Shown here one piece after another: positions 48,448 through 56,884 of a stretch of DNA of 64,000 nt. The stretch is taken from the NCBI RefSeq assembly GCF_946478785.1, contig NZ_CAMLDD010000018.1:1-64000 (forward strand), read 5' to 3'. Source of the DNA: an uncultured Flavobacterium sp. GTDB taxonomy: Bacteria > Bacteroidota > Bacteroidia > Flavobacteriales > Flavobacteriaceae. The notes beneath the pieces are model-generated. The model saw only the letters and a program-made list of their open reading frames with translations. It did no database searches and was not told the origin of the DNA. The translations under genes were made by a program, and so were the position numbers. Within the stretch, counting starts at the first letter, position 1. Each line of letters opens with the position of its first letter.

Positions 48448-49959
48448 TTAGTATGAATGTTCTTTTTCAGGTTGGCATTGTTTAATAATAATTAAGGCCG
48501 TCGTTAGCATATTTGAGAAATCAATAAATGGAATTGTAATTTCATTTTTATCTATAAGATTTTCTGCTTCATTTTTTAGCATTTTTATTTTTAGCATTGC
48601 TAAATGCGTGTCGTGTTCATCGCTGGCATAAAATGAAGTTATAAGTTTCTGTAGTTCTTTTTTTAAAATTTGGTACGGTTCGTAGTTATTTTTAATATTT
48701 ACGGTTGAAAATTTGGGAAGAAGGATTTTGGAAGAAAAAATAAATGCGGCAATAGTTTTATCAATGTTGTTGGATGCCTGATGAGCAAAAACCAAAGCTT
48801 CAAGAAGTGAATTAGATGCCAATCTATTTTTCCCATGTAATCCTGTCCGGGCACATTCACCAATGGCATATAAATTTTTGATTGTCGTAACACCGTTGCG
48901 GTCTACTTTAATACCACCACATTGGTAATGAGCCGCAGGAACAATTGGAACCAGATCTTTTTCCGGATATAAACCTATTGCATTGCAATGGGCGGAAATA
49001 GAAGGAAAATGTTTAAAAAAATCATCTTGATCTAAATGTCTACAATCCAGATATACATGTTTTTTTTGAGTTTCGAGCATTTCGATACTAATAGCACGGG
49101 AAACAATATCTCGGGTAGCTAGTTCACCTCTTAAATCGTATTTAAAAAGAAATCTTTTGTGTTCGTCGTTTATAATATAGGCTCCAAAACCTCTTACAGC
49201 TTCTGAAATTAAGAATAGCGGATTTTTATTCCCGGAAGCTAATGCTGTAGGGTGAAATTGCATGTATTGCATATCTTTGATTTCGACTCCTGCACGAGCC
49301 GCCATTGCAATTCCGTCACCAGTAGCAATTGCAGGATTGGTTGTGTTTTCAAAGAGTTGTCCGCAGCCACCTGTGCTAAGCACAATAGCTCTGGTACGTA
49401 TATATTTTATTGCGTTATTGTTCTTATCATAAAAAAAAGCACCGGTGCAATTCACTTCATTGCGCTTTGTTTCAGTATTTAATTCTATGACCTGATGATT
49501 TTCTAAAAGTTCAATATTTGCTGTTTGAGTGATAATTGAAAGGAGCTTTTTTTCAATTTCTAATCCTGAACTGTCTTTATGATGTAGAATTCGATGTTGT
49601 GAATGGCCACCTTCTAGTCCTAAATCCCATTGGCCTTCCTTATTTTTATCAAATATGGCACCAAGTTCTATTAGTTCTTCTAATCTTTCGGGAGCTTGTT
49701 GAATAACCATTTTAACAATTTCTTCATCACAAAGTCCAGCGCCAGATTTCAGCGTATCTTTTATATGCTGTTCAAAACTATCTTTCAATTGATTGGTGAC
49801 TACAGCTATTCCTCCTTGCGCAAGTTGCGTATTGGTGTTGTTAGCCTTTTCTTTTGTCATGATACAAATAGATAAATCGGGGCGTTTTCTTGCCGTTTTA
49901 ATGGCAAAAAATAGTCCTGAAATACCAGAACCTACTATTAGAATGTCAGTCTTAGGCAT
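48448..49959 (-). CDS. nadB: L-aspartate oxidase NadB
   Basis: This 503-residue FAD enzyme oxidises aspartate to iminoaspartate for NAD synthesis. It has the N-terminal FAD motif VGSGISGLFFAI and NTQLAQGGIAVV. Also present are GGHSQHRILHHKDSSGLEIEKKL, MQFHPTAL, HYQCGGIKVD and RLASNSLLEALVFA. All belong to the fumarate-reductase-like flavoprotein family. The C-terminal helical part is short but within the usual range. nadA and nadC are absent. Coupling to ric suggests that this copy is expressed under nitrosative or oxygen-limited conditions, when the Fe-S enzyme NadA would need repair (inference). Confidence 0.93.
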   Translation of the reverse strand: MPKTDILIVGSGISGLFFAIKTARKRPDLSICIMTKEKANNTNTQLAQGGIAVVTNQLKDSFEQHIKDTLKSGAGLCDEEIVKMVIQQAPERLEELIELGAIFDKNKEGQWDLGLEGGHSQHRILHHKDSSGLEIEKKLLSIITQTANIELLENHQVIELNTETKRNEVNCTGAFFYDKNNNAIKYIRTRAIVLSTGGCGQLFENTTNPAIATGDGIAMAARAGVEIKDMQYMQFHPTALASGNKNPLFLISEAVRGFGAYIINDEHKRFLFKYDLRGELATRDIVSRAISIEMLETQKKHVYLDCRHLDQDDFFKHFPSISAHCNAIGLYPEKDLVPIVPAAHYQCGGIKVDRNGVTTIKNLYAIGECARTGLHGKNRLASNSLLEALVFAHQASNNIDKTIAAFIFSSKILLPKFSTVNIKNNYEPYQILKKELQKLITSFYASDEHDTHLAMLKIKMLKNEAENLIDKNEITIPFIDFSNMLTTALIIIKQCQPEKEHSY

Positions 49960-50125
49960 ATTTTTAGGTTTAAGAAAGTTTAAGATTTTTATGGGTTTGT
50001 GCGTTTCACGCTTCTCTTATTACATTTATTTTAATCCGCAACATTTGTTTTGTGATGTAGATAAGCTGTTTTAGGTGTATTTATCTTAATAAAGATTTGT
50101 TTACCAATTAGTCTTGTGTGGAAGG

Positions 50126-50183
50126 AGTCGGAATCAGCTTTTTATAAAATACTGCTTTTAAAGACTCGCACACGATTCCGACT
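50126..50183. repeat. Inverted repeat with alternative pairings upstream of nadB
   Basis: AGTCGGAATC (50126-50135) is exactly complementary to GATTCCGACT (50174-50183). A competing, nested pairing joins GTGTG (50116-50120) and GAGTC (50125-50129) with GACTC (50163-50167) and CACAC (50169-50173). It lies about 170-220 bp upstream of nadB. The purpose is unknown. Confidence 0.5.
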
Positions 50184-50234
50184 TCTGTAGCCACAATGAA
50201 AACGGTAGTAGGGGCCCGTTTTAATAAATTAAAT

Positions 50235-50250
50235 AATGACTTATGTCAAC
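50235..50250. promoter_or_regulatory. Possible Crp/Fnr-type site upstream of nadB-ric
   Basis: AATGAC-TTAT-GTCAAC has TGAC/GTCA half-sites with a 4-bp centre, the spacing of Fnr/HcpR-like operators. It is weaker than the two TATGAT-N4 sites further right and is about 275 bp from nadB, so the target gene is uncertain. Confidence 0.35.
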
Positions 50251-50274
50251 CAATATCAAGCTACCTTTAAAATA

Positions 50275-50368
50275 TGAATTCATATTCTTGATGTGCAACA
50301 TTTTTAGAGGTTCGGTATTTTTTGAATTTTCAAACATCTAAAGCACTAATAATACCGAGTTTTTTTTG
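50275..50368 (+). ncRNA. Candidate small RNA with terminator
   Basis: TCGGTATT (50312-50319) pairs with AATACCGA (50351-50358), followed by GTTTTTTTTG, a good plus-strand terminator with no gene in front of it. A TACCTTTA at 50262-50269 could be its -7 element, downstream of the Crp/Fnr-like site at 50235. No reading frame is evident. This is a guess from signals only. Confidence 0.25.
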
Positions 50369-50448
50369 AACATCACTCCTTAAATGTTCGCCAAAGATCA
50401 TTTTTTATTTTAAGTACAAAACAAGTTGCTCAAGGCTTTGATTGAAAG

Positions 50449-50478
50449 AACATCTGGGAGTATATTCTCCCAGATGTT
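50449..50478 (-). terminator. Terminator after the NO reductase gene
   Basis: Perfect 12-bp arms AACATCTGGGAG (50449-50460) and CTCCCAGATGTT (50467-50478) enclose a 6-nt loop, 15 bp past the stop codon of the reductase gene. The T-run on the minus strand is weak, so the hairpin may also protect the 3' end. Confidence 0.7.
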
Positions 50479-50492
50479 TCTATTTTAGTTTA

Positions 50493-52727
50493 CTAACTTT
50501 TTTTTCTAAGGGTAAGGTCAAAGACAAACCAGCACAATGCCAATACTCCAAATCCGAAAATAGTATCGCCGATAGCCCTAAGCCATTTCAAGGTTACCAT
50601 CGCTGGCTGCTGCATTAGTTCGGCCGAACGTGCATACCACATTCCGTGCTCGATACTTTCTATAGCTTGCCAAATTCCAACAGGAAGAAGACTCAATAAA
50701 GCCATAGCCAGCAATCCAATATTGGTAGACCAGAATATGAATTTCATTGCTTTTTCATTCCATATCTCATGTCTGTACAAACTGCGGAGCACAAATAGCA
50801 TCAAACCAATTCCGAGCATTCCATAGACTCCAAATAAGGCAGTATGTCCATGCAAAGGCGTTGTGTTTAAGCCCTGAACGTAATATAAAGCAATAGGCGG
50901 ATTAATGATAAAACCAAATACTCCGGCTCCTAAGAAATTCCAGAAAGCAACAGCAATCATAAAATAGATAGGCCATTTATAATCCTTGATCCATTGTGTT
51001 GATTTTGAAAGTTTGTAGTTATGGTAGGCTTCATACCCAATTAAAACCAGAGGCACAATCTCCAAAGCGCTAAAGGTTGCCCCAAGAGCCATCACAGCAG
51101 TTGGCGTTCCTGAGAAATAAAGATGATGAAATGTTCCTAAAATTCCTCCAGACATAAAAATGATAGTAGAGAAAATAACATTCAGCGTTGCTGTTTTTGT
51201 TTTTAACAGACCTAAACGAACAAATAAGAAAGCAATTACTACAGTAGCAAACACTTCAAAAAAGCCTTCTACCCATAGATGCACAACCCACCATCTCCAA
51301 TATTCAGCAATTGCCAGATTGGTCTGTCTTCCCCACATTAGGCCAGCTGCATAGAAAGTAGCAATAGCGGTACATGAGATTAGGAACATTATGATAAGAT
51401 TTCTTTCGCCTGTTTTTTTCTTCAGTACCGGAAGTAAAGGACGAACCATTAATGCCAGCCAAAGAAACAATCCTACAAGAAGGAATATTTGCCAGAATCG
51501 ACCTAAATCTACATATTCGTAACCTTGATGACCAAACCAGAAGTTTTCTACCAAATTAAGTTTCTGCATTACCCCAAACCATTGTCCGGCCATTGAGCCT
51601 AATACAATTAGAATTAAAGCATAGAATAAAAAATCAACACCAAATGTTTGAAATTTTGGGTCTTTCCCTGCAACAGCCGGTGCAATGTATAATCCAGTTG
51701 CAAGCCAAGCGGTTGCTATCCAGAATATAGCCAGTTGAGTATGCCAGGTTCTTGTTACTGCGTAAGGCAGAATCTGATCCAGAGGAATACCAAAGAATCC
51801 GTTTCCTTCTACGCCGTAGTGTGCAGTAATGACCCCCATTACAACTTGCAATACAATTAAAAGACTTACGACCCAAAGATATTTTTTTATTCGAAACATC
51901 GAAGGTGTCATTCCTTGTTTTAATAGTGGATCCTGAACTGGTATTTCGAAATGCTCATCTTCGCCTGATCGCACATGATAAAAAATTAGAACACCGATGC
52001 AAAATAACAGCAGTATGATACTAACTCCTGACCATACAAGAAGATCTTTGGTAGCCACATTTCCAACTAATTCATCAGATGGCCAGTTGTGTGTGTATGA
52101 AATTTTCTGATTTGGTCTTTCTGTTACAGTTGCCCAGGTTGCCCAAAAGAAAAAAGCGTTCATTTTATGCATTCTTTCCGGATCTTTTATAGACATTTTT
52201 GGAATCGCATAATTATGGCGTAGTGTCTCAAATTTGGGATCATCCATAAACAACCCTTCATAATACTTACTCAAATAGGCTATGGCTTCAATCCTGTTTT
52301 GAGAAATGGTTATGATGCCAGTACTACTGTCGTAGGTGTTTTTGCGAACATCATTTTGTAGCCTGATTTTCATTGTGGCCTGCTGCTCTTCTGTCAGTTC
52401 TGCAAAAGTTTTTGCATATTCCTTTTCGGATAATTTATCCAAAATAAACATGGCTTCTCTATGCAGCCAGTCTGCAGTCCAGTCTGGCGCTACATAGGCA
52501 CCATGTCCCCAAATAGTACCAACTTCCTGTCCACCCATACTTTGCCATACATTCTGCCCATCCTTAATTTCCTCAGAGGTAAAGATTACGGTGTTGTTTG
52601 GCCCAACTATTTCGGTTGGAATAGGAGGTGCTTCCTGATAGATCTCATATCCGTAATATCCTAAGACAGAAAAAGAGATACTCATCACAAGTGCAAAACC
52701 TATCCACAGTTTTTTTTCCTTGTTCAT
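50493..52727 (-). CDS. norZ: Quinol-dependent nitric oxide reductase (qNor)
   Basis: This 744-residue inner-membrane enzyme reduces NO to N2O with electrons from quinol. The N-terminal helix and the periplasmic domain with GQNVWQSMGGQEVGTIWGHGAYVAPDWTADWLHREA are diagnostic for the fused NorC-like part of qNor. About 12 further helices make up the NorB part, with haem/FeB ligand histidines in WWVVHLWVEGFFE, FHHLYFSGTP and GHTALFGVYGMLGIG. There is no CXXCH, as expected. The azurin gene precedes it by 37 bp, so they form one operon. It is a detoxifier or a respiratory enzyme. Confidence 0.95.
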   Translation of the reverse strand: MNKEKKLWIGFALVMSISFSVLGYYGYEIYQEAPPIPTEIVGPNNTVIFTSEEIKDGQNVWQSMGGQEVGTIWGHGAYVAPDWTADWLHREAMFILDKLSEKEYAKTFAELTEEQQATMKIRLQNDVRKNTYDSSTGIITISQNRIEAIAYLSKYYEGLFMDDPKFETLRHNYAIPKMSIKDPERMHKMNAFFFWATWATVTERPNQKISYTHNWPSDELVGNVATKDLLVWSGVSIILLLFCIGVLIFYHVRSGEDEHFEIPVQDPLLKQGMTPSMFRIKKYLWVVSLLIVLQVVMGVITAHYGVEGNGFFGIPLDQILPYAVTRTWHTQLAIFWIATAWLATGLYIAPAVAGKDPKFQTFGVDFLFYALILIVLGSMAGQWFGVMQKLNLVENFWFGHQGYEYVDLGRFWQIFLLVGLFLWLALMVRPLLPVLKKKTGERNLIIMFLISCTAIATFYAAGLMWGRQTNLAIAEYWRWWVVHLWVEGFFEVFATVVIAFLFVRLGLLKTKTATLNVIFSTIIFMSGGILGTFHHLYFSGTPTAVMALGATFSALEIVPLVLIGYEAYHNYKLSKSTQWIKDYKWPIYFMIAVAFWNFLGAGVFGFIINPPIALYYVQGLNTTPLHGHTALFGVYGMLGIGLMLFVLRSLYRHEIWNEKAMKFIFWSTNIGLLAMALLSLLPVGIWQAIESIEHGMWYARSAELMQQPAMVTLKWLRAIGDTIFGFGVLALCWFVFDLTLRKKS

Positions 52728-52764
52728 TATAATAATTTTAGCTTTTTATATTAAAAAAAATGCT

Positions 52765-53289
52765 TTATTCTACAATTAATTTTCCTTTCATCATCGATAC
52801 ATGTCCAGGGAATGAGCAGATAAAATCGTAAGTTCCTGGTTCGTCTATTGTAAACTCGATAACATCGCTTTCGCCGCCGCCAATTATTTTTGTATGGGCA
52901 ATTACTTTTGCTTTTTCAGATGCAGGTATGTAATCTGTATCTTTTGCATCTACAGCTTTAAGTGTAAAATCAGAAATATCAGTTCCAGGTTTTAAAATAA
53001 CTAAATTATGTCCCATTGCGATTTTTTCCATCTTGCCGACATGTTTTAGTGTAAGAGTAATTTTTCCTGCGGGAGCTCTTAATTCAGTTACAGAATATTG
53101 CATTTGATCATTGCTCTCAATCTGAAGATCATTTGTAGCGACTGGGGTTTCGATCGGACTTTCTTCGTAAGGTTCCTCAGTTGTGGGTGTTGCAACTGGT
53201 TCTATGTCTTTTGAATCTTTTTTTCCGCATGAGAATAAACTGAAAATTGCAAAGGCTGCTACGAGGGTAATCTTGAAAGACTTTTTCAT
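52765..53289 (-). CDS. azu: Azurin-like cupredoxin lipoprotein
   Basis: This 174-residue lipoprotein has a lipobox at C21 (LFSCGKK), then a Pro/Thr/Glu-rich linker and an azurin domain from about residue 50. The type 1 copper ligands are H94 (MGHNLV), C158 and H163 (ICSFPGH), and a methionine at 166/167. It carries electrons in the periplasm. Being first in the operon with the NO reductase, it may serve nitrogen-oxide respiration. A near-perfect Crp/Fnr-type palindrome lies 66-85 bp upstream of its start. Confidence 0.93.
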   Translation of the reverse strand: MKKSFKITLVAAFAIFSLFSCGKKDSKDIEPVATPTTEEPYEESPIETPVATNDLQIESNDQMQYSVTELRAPAGKITLTLKHVGKMEKIAMGHNLVILKPGTDISDFTLKAVDAKDTDYIPASEKAKVIAHTKIIGGGESDVIEFTIDEPGTYDFICSFPGHVSMMKGKLIVE

Positions 53290-53354
53290 TGTTTTTGGTA
53301 TTTAAATGTTATTAAATTTTATTACTGTAAAAGTATGGCTATCGTTTTTTTTGG

Positions 53355-53374
53355 TTTATGATTCTAATCATAAA
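53355..53374. promoter_or_regulatory. Crp/Fnr-type operator of the azurin-nor operon
   Basis: TTTATGATT-CT-AATCATAAA is a perfect 9-bp inverted repeat; its core reads TATGAT-N4-ATCATA. On the minus strand a TACTTTTA (53335-53328, 7 of 8 matches to TAnnTTTG, counting the two free positions) begins 29.5 bp from its centre. That corresponds to an activator centred near -41.5. Confidence 0.75.
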
Positions 53375-53398
53375 GGCGATTTATTTTTGTTTCAAATC

Positions 53399-55393
53399 TT
53401 AGTGAAAACTATAAGTAAAATTTATAAAACCATTGCGTCCCATTCGTGGTATTTTGTTCCAGTCTGAAAAAGTAGCGTAATATTTATCAAAAATATTTTC
53501 AATACCTGCCTGCGCTTTTATTTTGTTTTGATTACAATCAAAGCTATAACCTGCATTGATATTAAATATCAGGTAATCGGGTGTTTTGGTTTGTCCGTAT
53601 ACTTTTGCGAAGTTATTTTGTGCTAGATTTCCAGAGGCAAATATTCCCGCAGTGATTTTTTCTTTTTTAAACTCTATTCCGGCATTATATCGGAGCGGAC
53701 TTATAAAAGGAAGGTTATTTTCCTGATCATCTTTGCCCAGACTGTAGGCGATCTGTGTCTTTAAATTCCAGTTTTGCAAAAAGGAGTATTCAAGATTAAA
53801 ATCAGTATTAAAAATTATAGCATAATTAATATCGTCGTAGATTTTTATACCCGATGCTCCAATCGTCATAGGCAGCGTGCCTGGGTCAATTTTTCCGATG
53901 ATATAATCTGAGATATAGAAATACGAAGCCGTAATTTTAGACGTTAGCCTGCCATTTTTATAACCAAAAAAAAAGTTTCCTTCTACTGCTTTTTCATTTT
54001 TTAAATTTGGATTTCCTATATAATCGTAAAAATCATTGCTGTTATACAGATAAAAGCCATAGCCTTCAGAAACAGAAGGTGCTCTTTCGGCATAAGCCAA
54101 ACCAAATCCAAATTCAAACTTACCAGTATTTTTGGTATAATTTCCGGAGAGGCTTTTTAAGGATCGGTTTTTTGTGGCATCCATTTCAGGATAAAAAATA
54201 CGAAGGCTTTGTAGTCCAAAATCATTGGCTACTGTATTAGAATGAAAACCTAGATTAATGCTGATTCTAAGAATGGTTTCGGGTGAGATTGTAATAATAT
54301 CTTCTAATGATAATCCGTTATATAGCGTTCGAACATCAGGCCAGGTGTACATAAACATCAGATTTTCAGTTGGATCAACAGGATACATTGTCATCTCGGC
54401 TACAGCCTTATTATAAAAAGAATTCAAATCGGCTAGAAATTCATGATTTTCGTGTTTTCCTTTTATTTTAGAATAAAAACCATAGGTGTCAGACCAGCCC
54501 GGCATATCCATATGAATAGGAATTGCTGGTCTTTTAGTATCATCCATTTTATGGGTAATGGTATTAAAATATCCTTTTGTTTCCCAACCAGAAATAACAG
54601 CAGAATCTGGAATGTACTTGTAACTCAATGAAATGATTTTAGCTTCTGCCAATAAAACATCCATTGGAAGCGCCGGATAGCCAACATTCACAGCTTTATC
54701 ATAAATAATCGAAGTTTCGAGTACATTCTTCTTATCGATAAAATAGCCAGCATTTGCCGAAATATTGTACTTGGTAAATTGAGAAAAATTAATTTCTTTT
54801 TCGTTTCCCGCTTTGTAGTTTTCGGCATCACGATGCATAAAATCAACATGCGCAAAAAAGGTACTGTCAGTATAACCTAAAGCGGCACCAATAATCTTTT
54901 GCTGGTTATTGCTTTCATAACCAGAAGATAAACTGCCATTCCAGCCGTTTTTTCTGTGTTTATATTGATTTCGTTTTAGATCTATCGAACCTCCAATCGT
55001 AGCGCCATGACAGCTGGCCTGCTGACCTGAGGCAACTGTTGCCTCAGATAAATTTGAAATCTCGACATAAGAAGTCACAGGATCCATTTTATCGGTACAG
55101 GCACCAAAAATCCGCATACCATCAATTGTAATTACAGTACGCTCGGTCGACATATTGTTAATCGTAGGTTCCCATGCATATGCACCTCTTTTAATCATAT
55201 TCATTTTTGAAGAACCCATTAGATAATCTTCTACAGAGGTTAACGATTTGGGCTGTTTAAGATTCAAAGGTGTTTTTTTTCCTATAACTATAATTTCATT
55301 GAGATTTACAGCTGCAAGAGTATCATTCTTTTTTTCCTGTGCCCAGCACACTGTCGAAAAGATAACTAAAAGGATCGCTGTTATATTTTTCAT
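53399..55393 (-). CDS. TonB-dependent copper receptor (NosA/OprC-like)
   Basis: This 664-residue outer-membrane receptor has a signal peptide ending at CWAQ, then a plug (about 30-160) and a barrel ending FINFTYSFH. In the plug, ACTDKMDPVTSYVEISNL matches the NosA/OprC family. C99 and M103 reproduce the CxxxM copper-binding motif of OprC, and a Met/His-rich loop IHMDMPGW (H294, M295, M297) could provide the other ligands. Family knowledge: such receptors bring in copper for N2O reductase. It is last in a three-gene minus-strand operon divergent from nosZ, which fits exactly. Confidence 0.85.
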   Translation of the reverse strand: MKNITAILLVIFSTVCWAQEKKNDTLAAVNLNEIIVIGKKTPLNLKQPKSLTSVEDYLMGSSKMNMIKRGAYAWEPTINNMSTERTVITIDGMRIFGACTDKMDPVTSYVEISNLSEATVASGQQASCHGATIGGSIDLKRNQYKHRKNGWNGSLSSGYESNNQQKIIGAALGYTDSTFFAHVDFMHRDAENYKAGNEKEINFSQFTKYNISANAGYFIDKKNVLETSIIYDKAVNVGYPALPMDVLLAEAKIISLSYKYIPDSAVISGWETKGYFNTITHKMDDTKRPAIPIHMDMPGWSDTYGFYSKIKGKHENHEFLADLNSFYNKAVAEMTMYPVDPTENLMFMYTWPDVRTLYNGLSLEDIITISPETILRISINLGFHSNTVANDFGLQSLRIFYPEMDATKNRSLKSLSGNYTKNTGKFEFGFGLAYAERAPSVSEGYGFYLYNSNDFYDYIGNPNLKNEKAVEGNFFFGYKNGRLTSKITASYFYISDYIIGKIDPGTLPMTIGASGIKIYDDINYAIIFNTDFNLEYSFLQNWNLKTQIAYSLGKDDQENNLPFISPLRYNAGIEFKKEKITAGIFASGNLAQNNFAKVYGQTKTPDYLIFNINAGYSFDCNQNKIKAQAGIENIFDKYYATFSDWNKIPRMGRNGFINFTYSFH

Positions 55394-55455
55394 TATAAAG
55401 TAATTATAAGAAAGAGATAAATGCTCACTATCTCTTTCTTGTTAGTATTCAATAT

Positions 55456-56307
55456 TTAGAATTCGATTTCTAAGAAAAGACTGCTTGCAGGATTTTCTGT
55501 CGTTACAGGCTCTCCTTTAAGTACATCATTCGAAGCATTTAAAAGTTGAAGATTAATTTTCCAATAGCCAGTCATAGTCAAAGAAAGTTTTCCGTTGTAA
55601 AAGCCATCGGTTGTAGATTGTGTTAAATCGGTATTATTAGGCGAACCGTGATTACCCATGCTGGGCATTCTTGGATCCATTTTTATTTTGAGATTATTCA
55701 CGACAGGAAACGTCATCATATCCTGCATTTTATAAACCCCAACGCTAATATCGTTCGTGGCTACTTTTGGGTTTTGAGGTGCGATGGAGGCAATGAGGTA
55801 ACGAACGCCATCAGATCCGTTAAAGGAGCTAACAGTTCGTTTTGCCGAAGCCTGAACTTTGATAATATCAGTAACAGTATACGAAATAGTATTAACAGTA
55901 TAAGTAAGAGTCAGATCCCAATATTCAGTATCATTTTCAGCCATTTGAAAGATGATATCGCCTTCGTACAGAGTTTGTTTGTCTGAGGTTTTGGTCACAG
56001 CAGATTTTGGACATGAATGCTCCATCATAGCCATATGCATAATTGGCAACCAGCTTATTTTGGCATCTTTAATATAGGCATTCGTTTTTTTGTCTTTAAT
56101 GCTAAGTGTAATATGATTGTAACCCTGAATTAAAGAGCCGCTTTGGGAATAGAGTTCGAAAGTATGAGTTTCATTTGATATTTCCTGAATTTTTTGAAGG
56201 CCAGCGGTTTCATCAATTGGAATCTGAGTGGAGGAATTATCATCTGAGGAGCATGAGAACAGAGAAATGGACAGAACTAAAATGGCTATGTGTTTTAAAA
56301 TTTTCAT
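55456..56307 (-). CDS. YtkA/FixH-like lipoprotein, probable periplasmic copper-binding protein
   Basis: This 283-residue lipoprotein has a lipobox SLFSCSSDD. Two related beta-sandwich units are visible, each resembling YtkA/FixH-type domains. The first has ISWLPIMHMAMMEHSCPKS (a Met/His/Cys cluster), the second MDPRMPSMGNHGSPNN and GYWKINLQLL. Such clusters suit Cu(I) or Cu(II) binding. It lies between the copper receptor (62 bp downstream) and the Cys-rich small protein, and probably hands copper on from the receptor. The role is inferred from context. Confidence 0.7.
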   Translation of the reverse strand: MKILKHIAILVLSISLFSCSSDDNSSTQIPIDETAGLQKIQEISNETHTFELYSQSGSLIQGYNHITLSIKDKKTNAYIKDAKISWLPIMHMAMMEHSCPKSAVTKTSDKQTLYEGDIIFQMAENDTEYWDLTLTYTVNTISYTVTDIIKVQASAKRTVSSFNGSDGVRYLIASIAPQNPKVATNDISVGVYKMQDMMTFPVVNNLKIKMDPRMPSMGNHGSPNNTDLTQSTTDGFYNGKLSLTMTGYWKINLQLLNASNDVLKGEPVTTENPASSLFLEIEF

Positions 56308-56387
56308 TTGAATTTTAATTTAAATTATGAATATAAGGCTTCTGTCGAATGTAAATTCGAAGGAGAAGTAATTAGATAATCGAAAAA

Positions 56388-56759
56388 TTAATACTTGAAA
56401 ATGGGGGGATGGAATACAAAATAAGTGTTCAGATAAACGTAAAGATTTTTATATCCTGAGTTTATTTCTAAGATGACTTTTTGGTTATTTTGAAAATTAA
56501 AAACGGGAATGTTTTCAAAGTATAGCAAAATAGTTTCCGTGATTTCACCTTTTTTCTCGTTCGAGGAAGGTGTTTCATTTTTTAAGGCTTTTGCCAACTC
56601 TTTCTTCAAATGGCATTTGCCATTACACTCTAATTTAGGAGTGTTCCTGTTTTCGCATAATTCTGCAGAAATATAATTGTAATTCAGTGCGTAATCCAAG
56701 ATTGGAAATACCGGTCTGAACAATACTGCAAAAAGGAATATGTAAATACAAAATTTCAT
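56388..56759 (-). CDS. Small Cys-containing membrane-associated protein of the copper operon
   Basis: This 123-residue protein has a hydrophobic N-terminus (FCIYIFLFAVLFRPVFPIL) and the motif ELCENRNTPKLECNGKCHLKKEL, a pattern I know from uncharacterised small Bacteroidota proteins near metal-uptake receptors. The three cysteines in CxxxxxxxxxCxxxC could bind copper. It is first in the operon, with the Crp/Fnr-type palindrome 49 bp upstream, and shares that site with the divergent nos operon. No enzymatic function is evident. Confidence 0.65.
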   Translation of the reverse strand: MKFCIYIFLFAVLFRPVFPILDYALNYNYISAELCENRNTPKLECNGKCHLKKELAKALKNETPSSNEKKGEITETILLYFENIPVFNFQNNQKVILEINSGYKNLYVYLNTYFVFHPPIFKY

Positions 56760-56807
56760 TACCTGTATTTTGAAAGTACGAAGGTATCATGATCTTTTTT
56801 TTCATGT

Positions 56808-56823
56808 TATGATTATGGTCATA
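56808..56823. promoter_or_regulatory. Shared Crp/Fnr-type operator between the copper and nos operons
   Basis: TATGAT-TATG-GTCATA differs in one base from the perfect site before azurin. Measured from its centre, -7-like elements begin 29.5 bp away on both strands: GAATTTTG (56845-56852, plus) and TACCTTCG (56786-56779, minus), each one mismatch from TAnnTTTG. One bound dimer could therefore activate both directions. Confidence 0.65.
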
Positions 56824-56884
56824 CTTTATGTAATACAAGTTTTGGAATTTTGATCCAAAGTTTAACAAATTAAAAACCTTAGTA

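Noticed and set aside
50271..50286. AATATGAATTCATATT palindrome as a Crp/Fnr site
   Set aside because: The TATGA half-sites are only 2 bp apart instead of 6, so the spacing is wrong for this family; it is common in AT-rich DNA.
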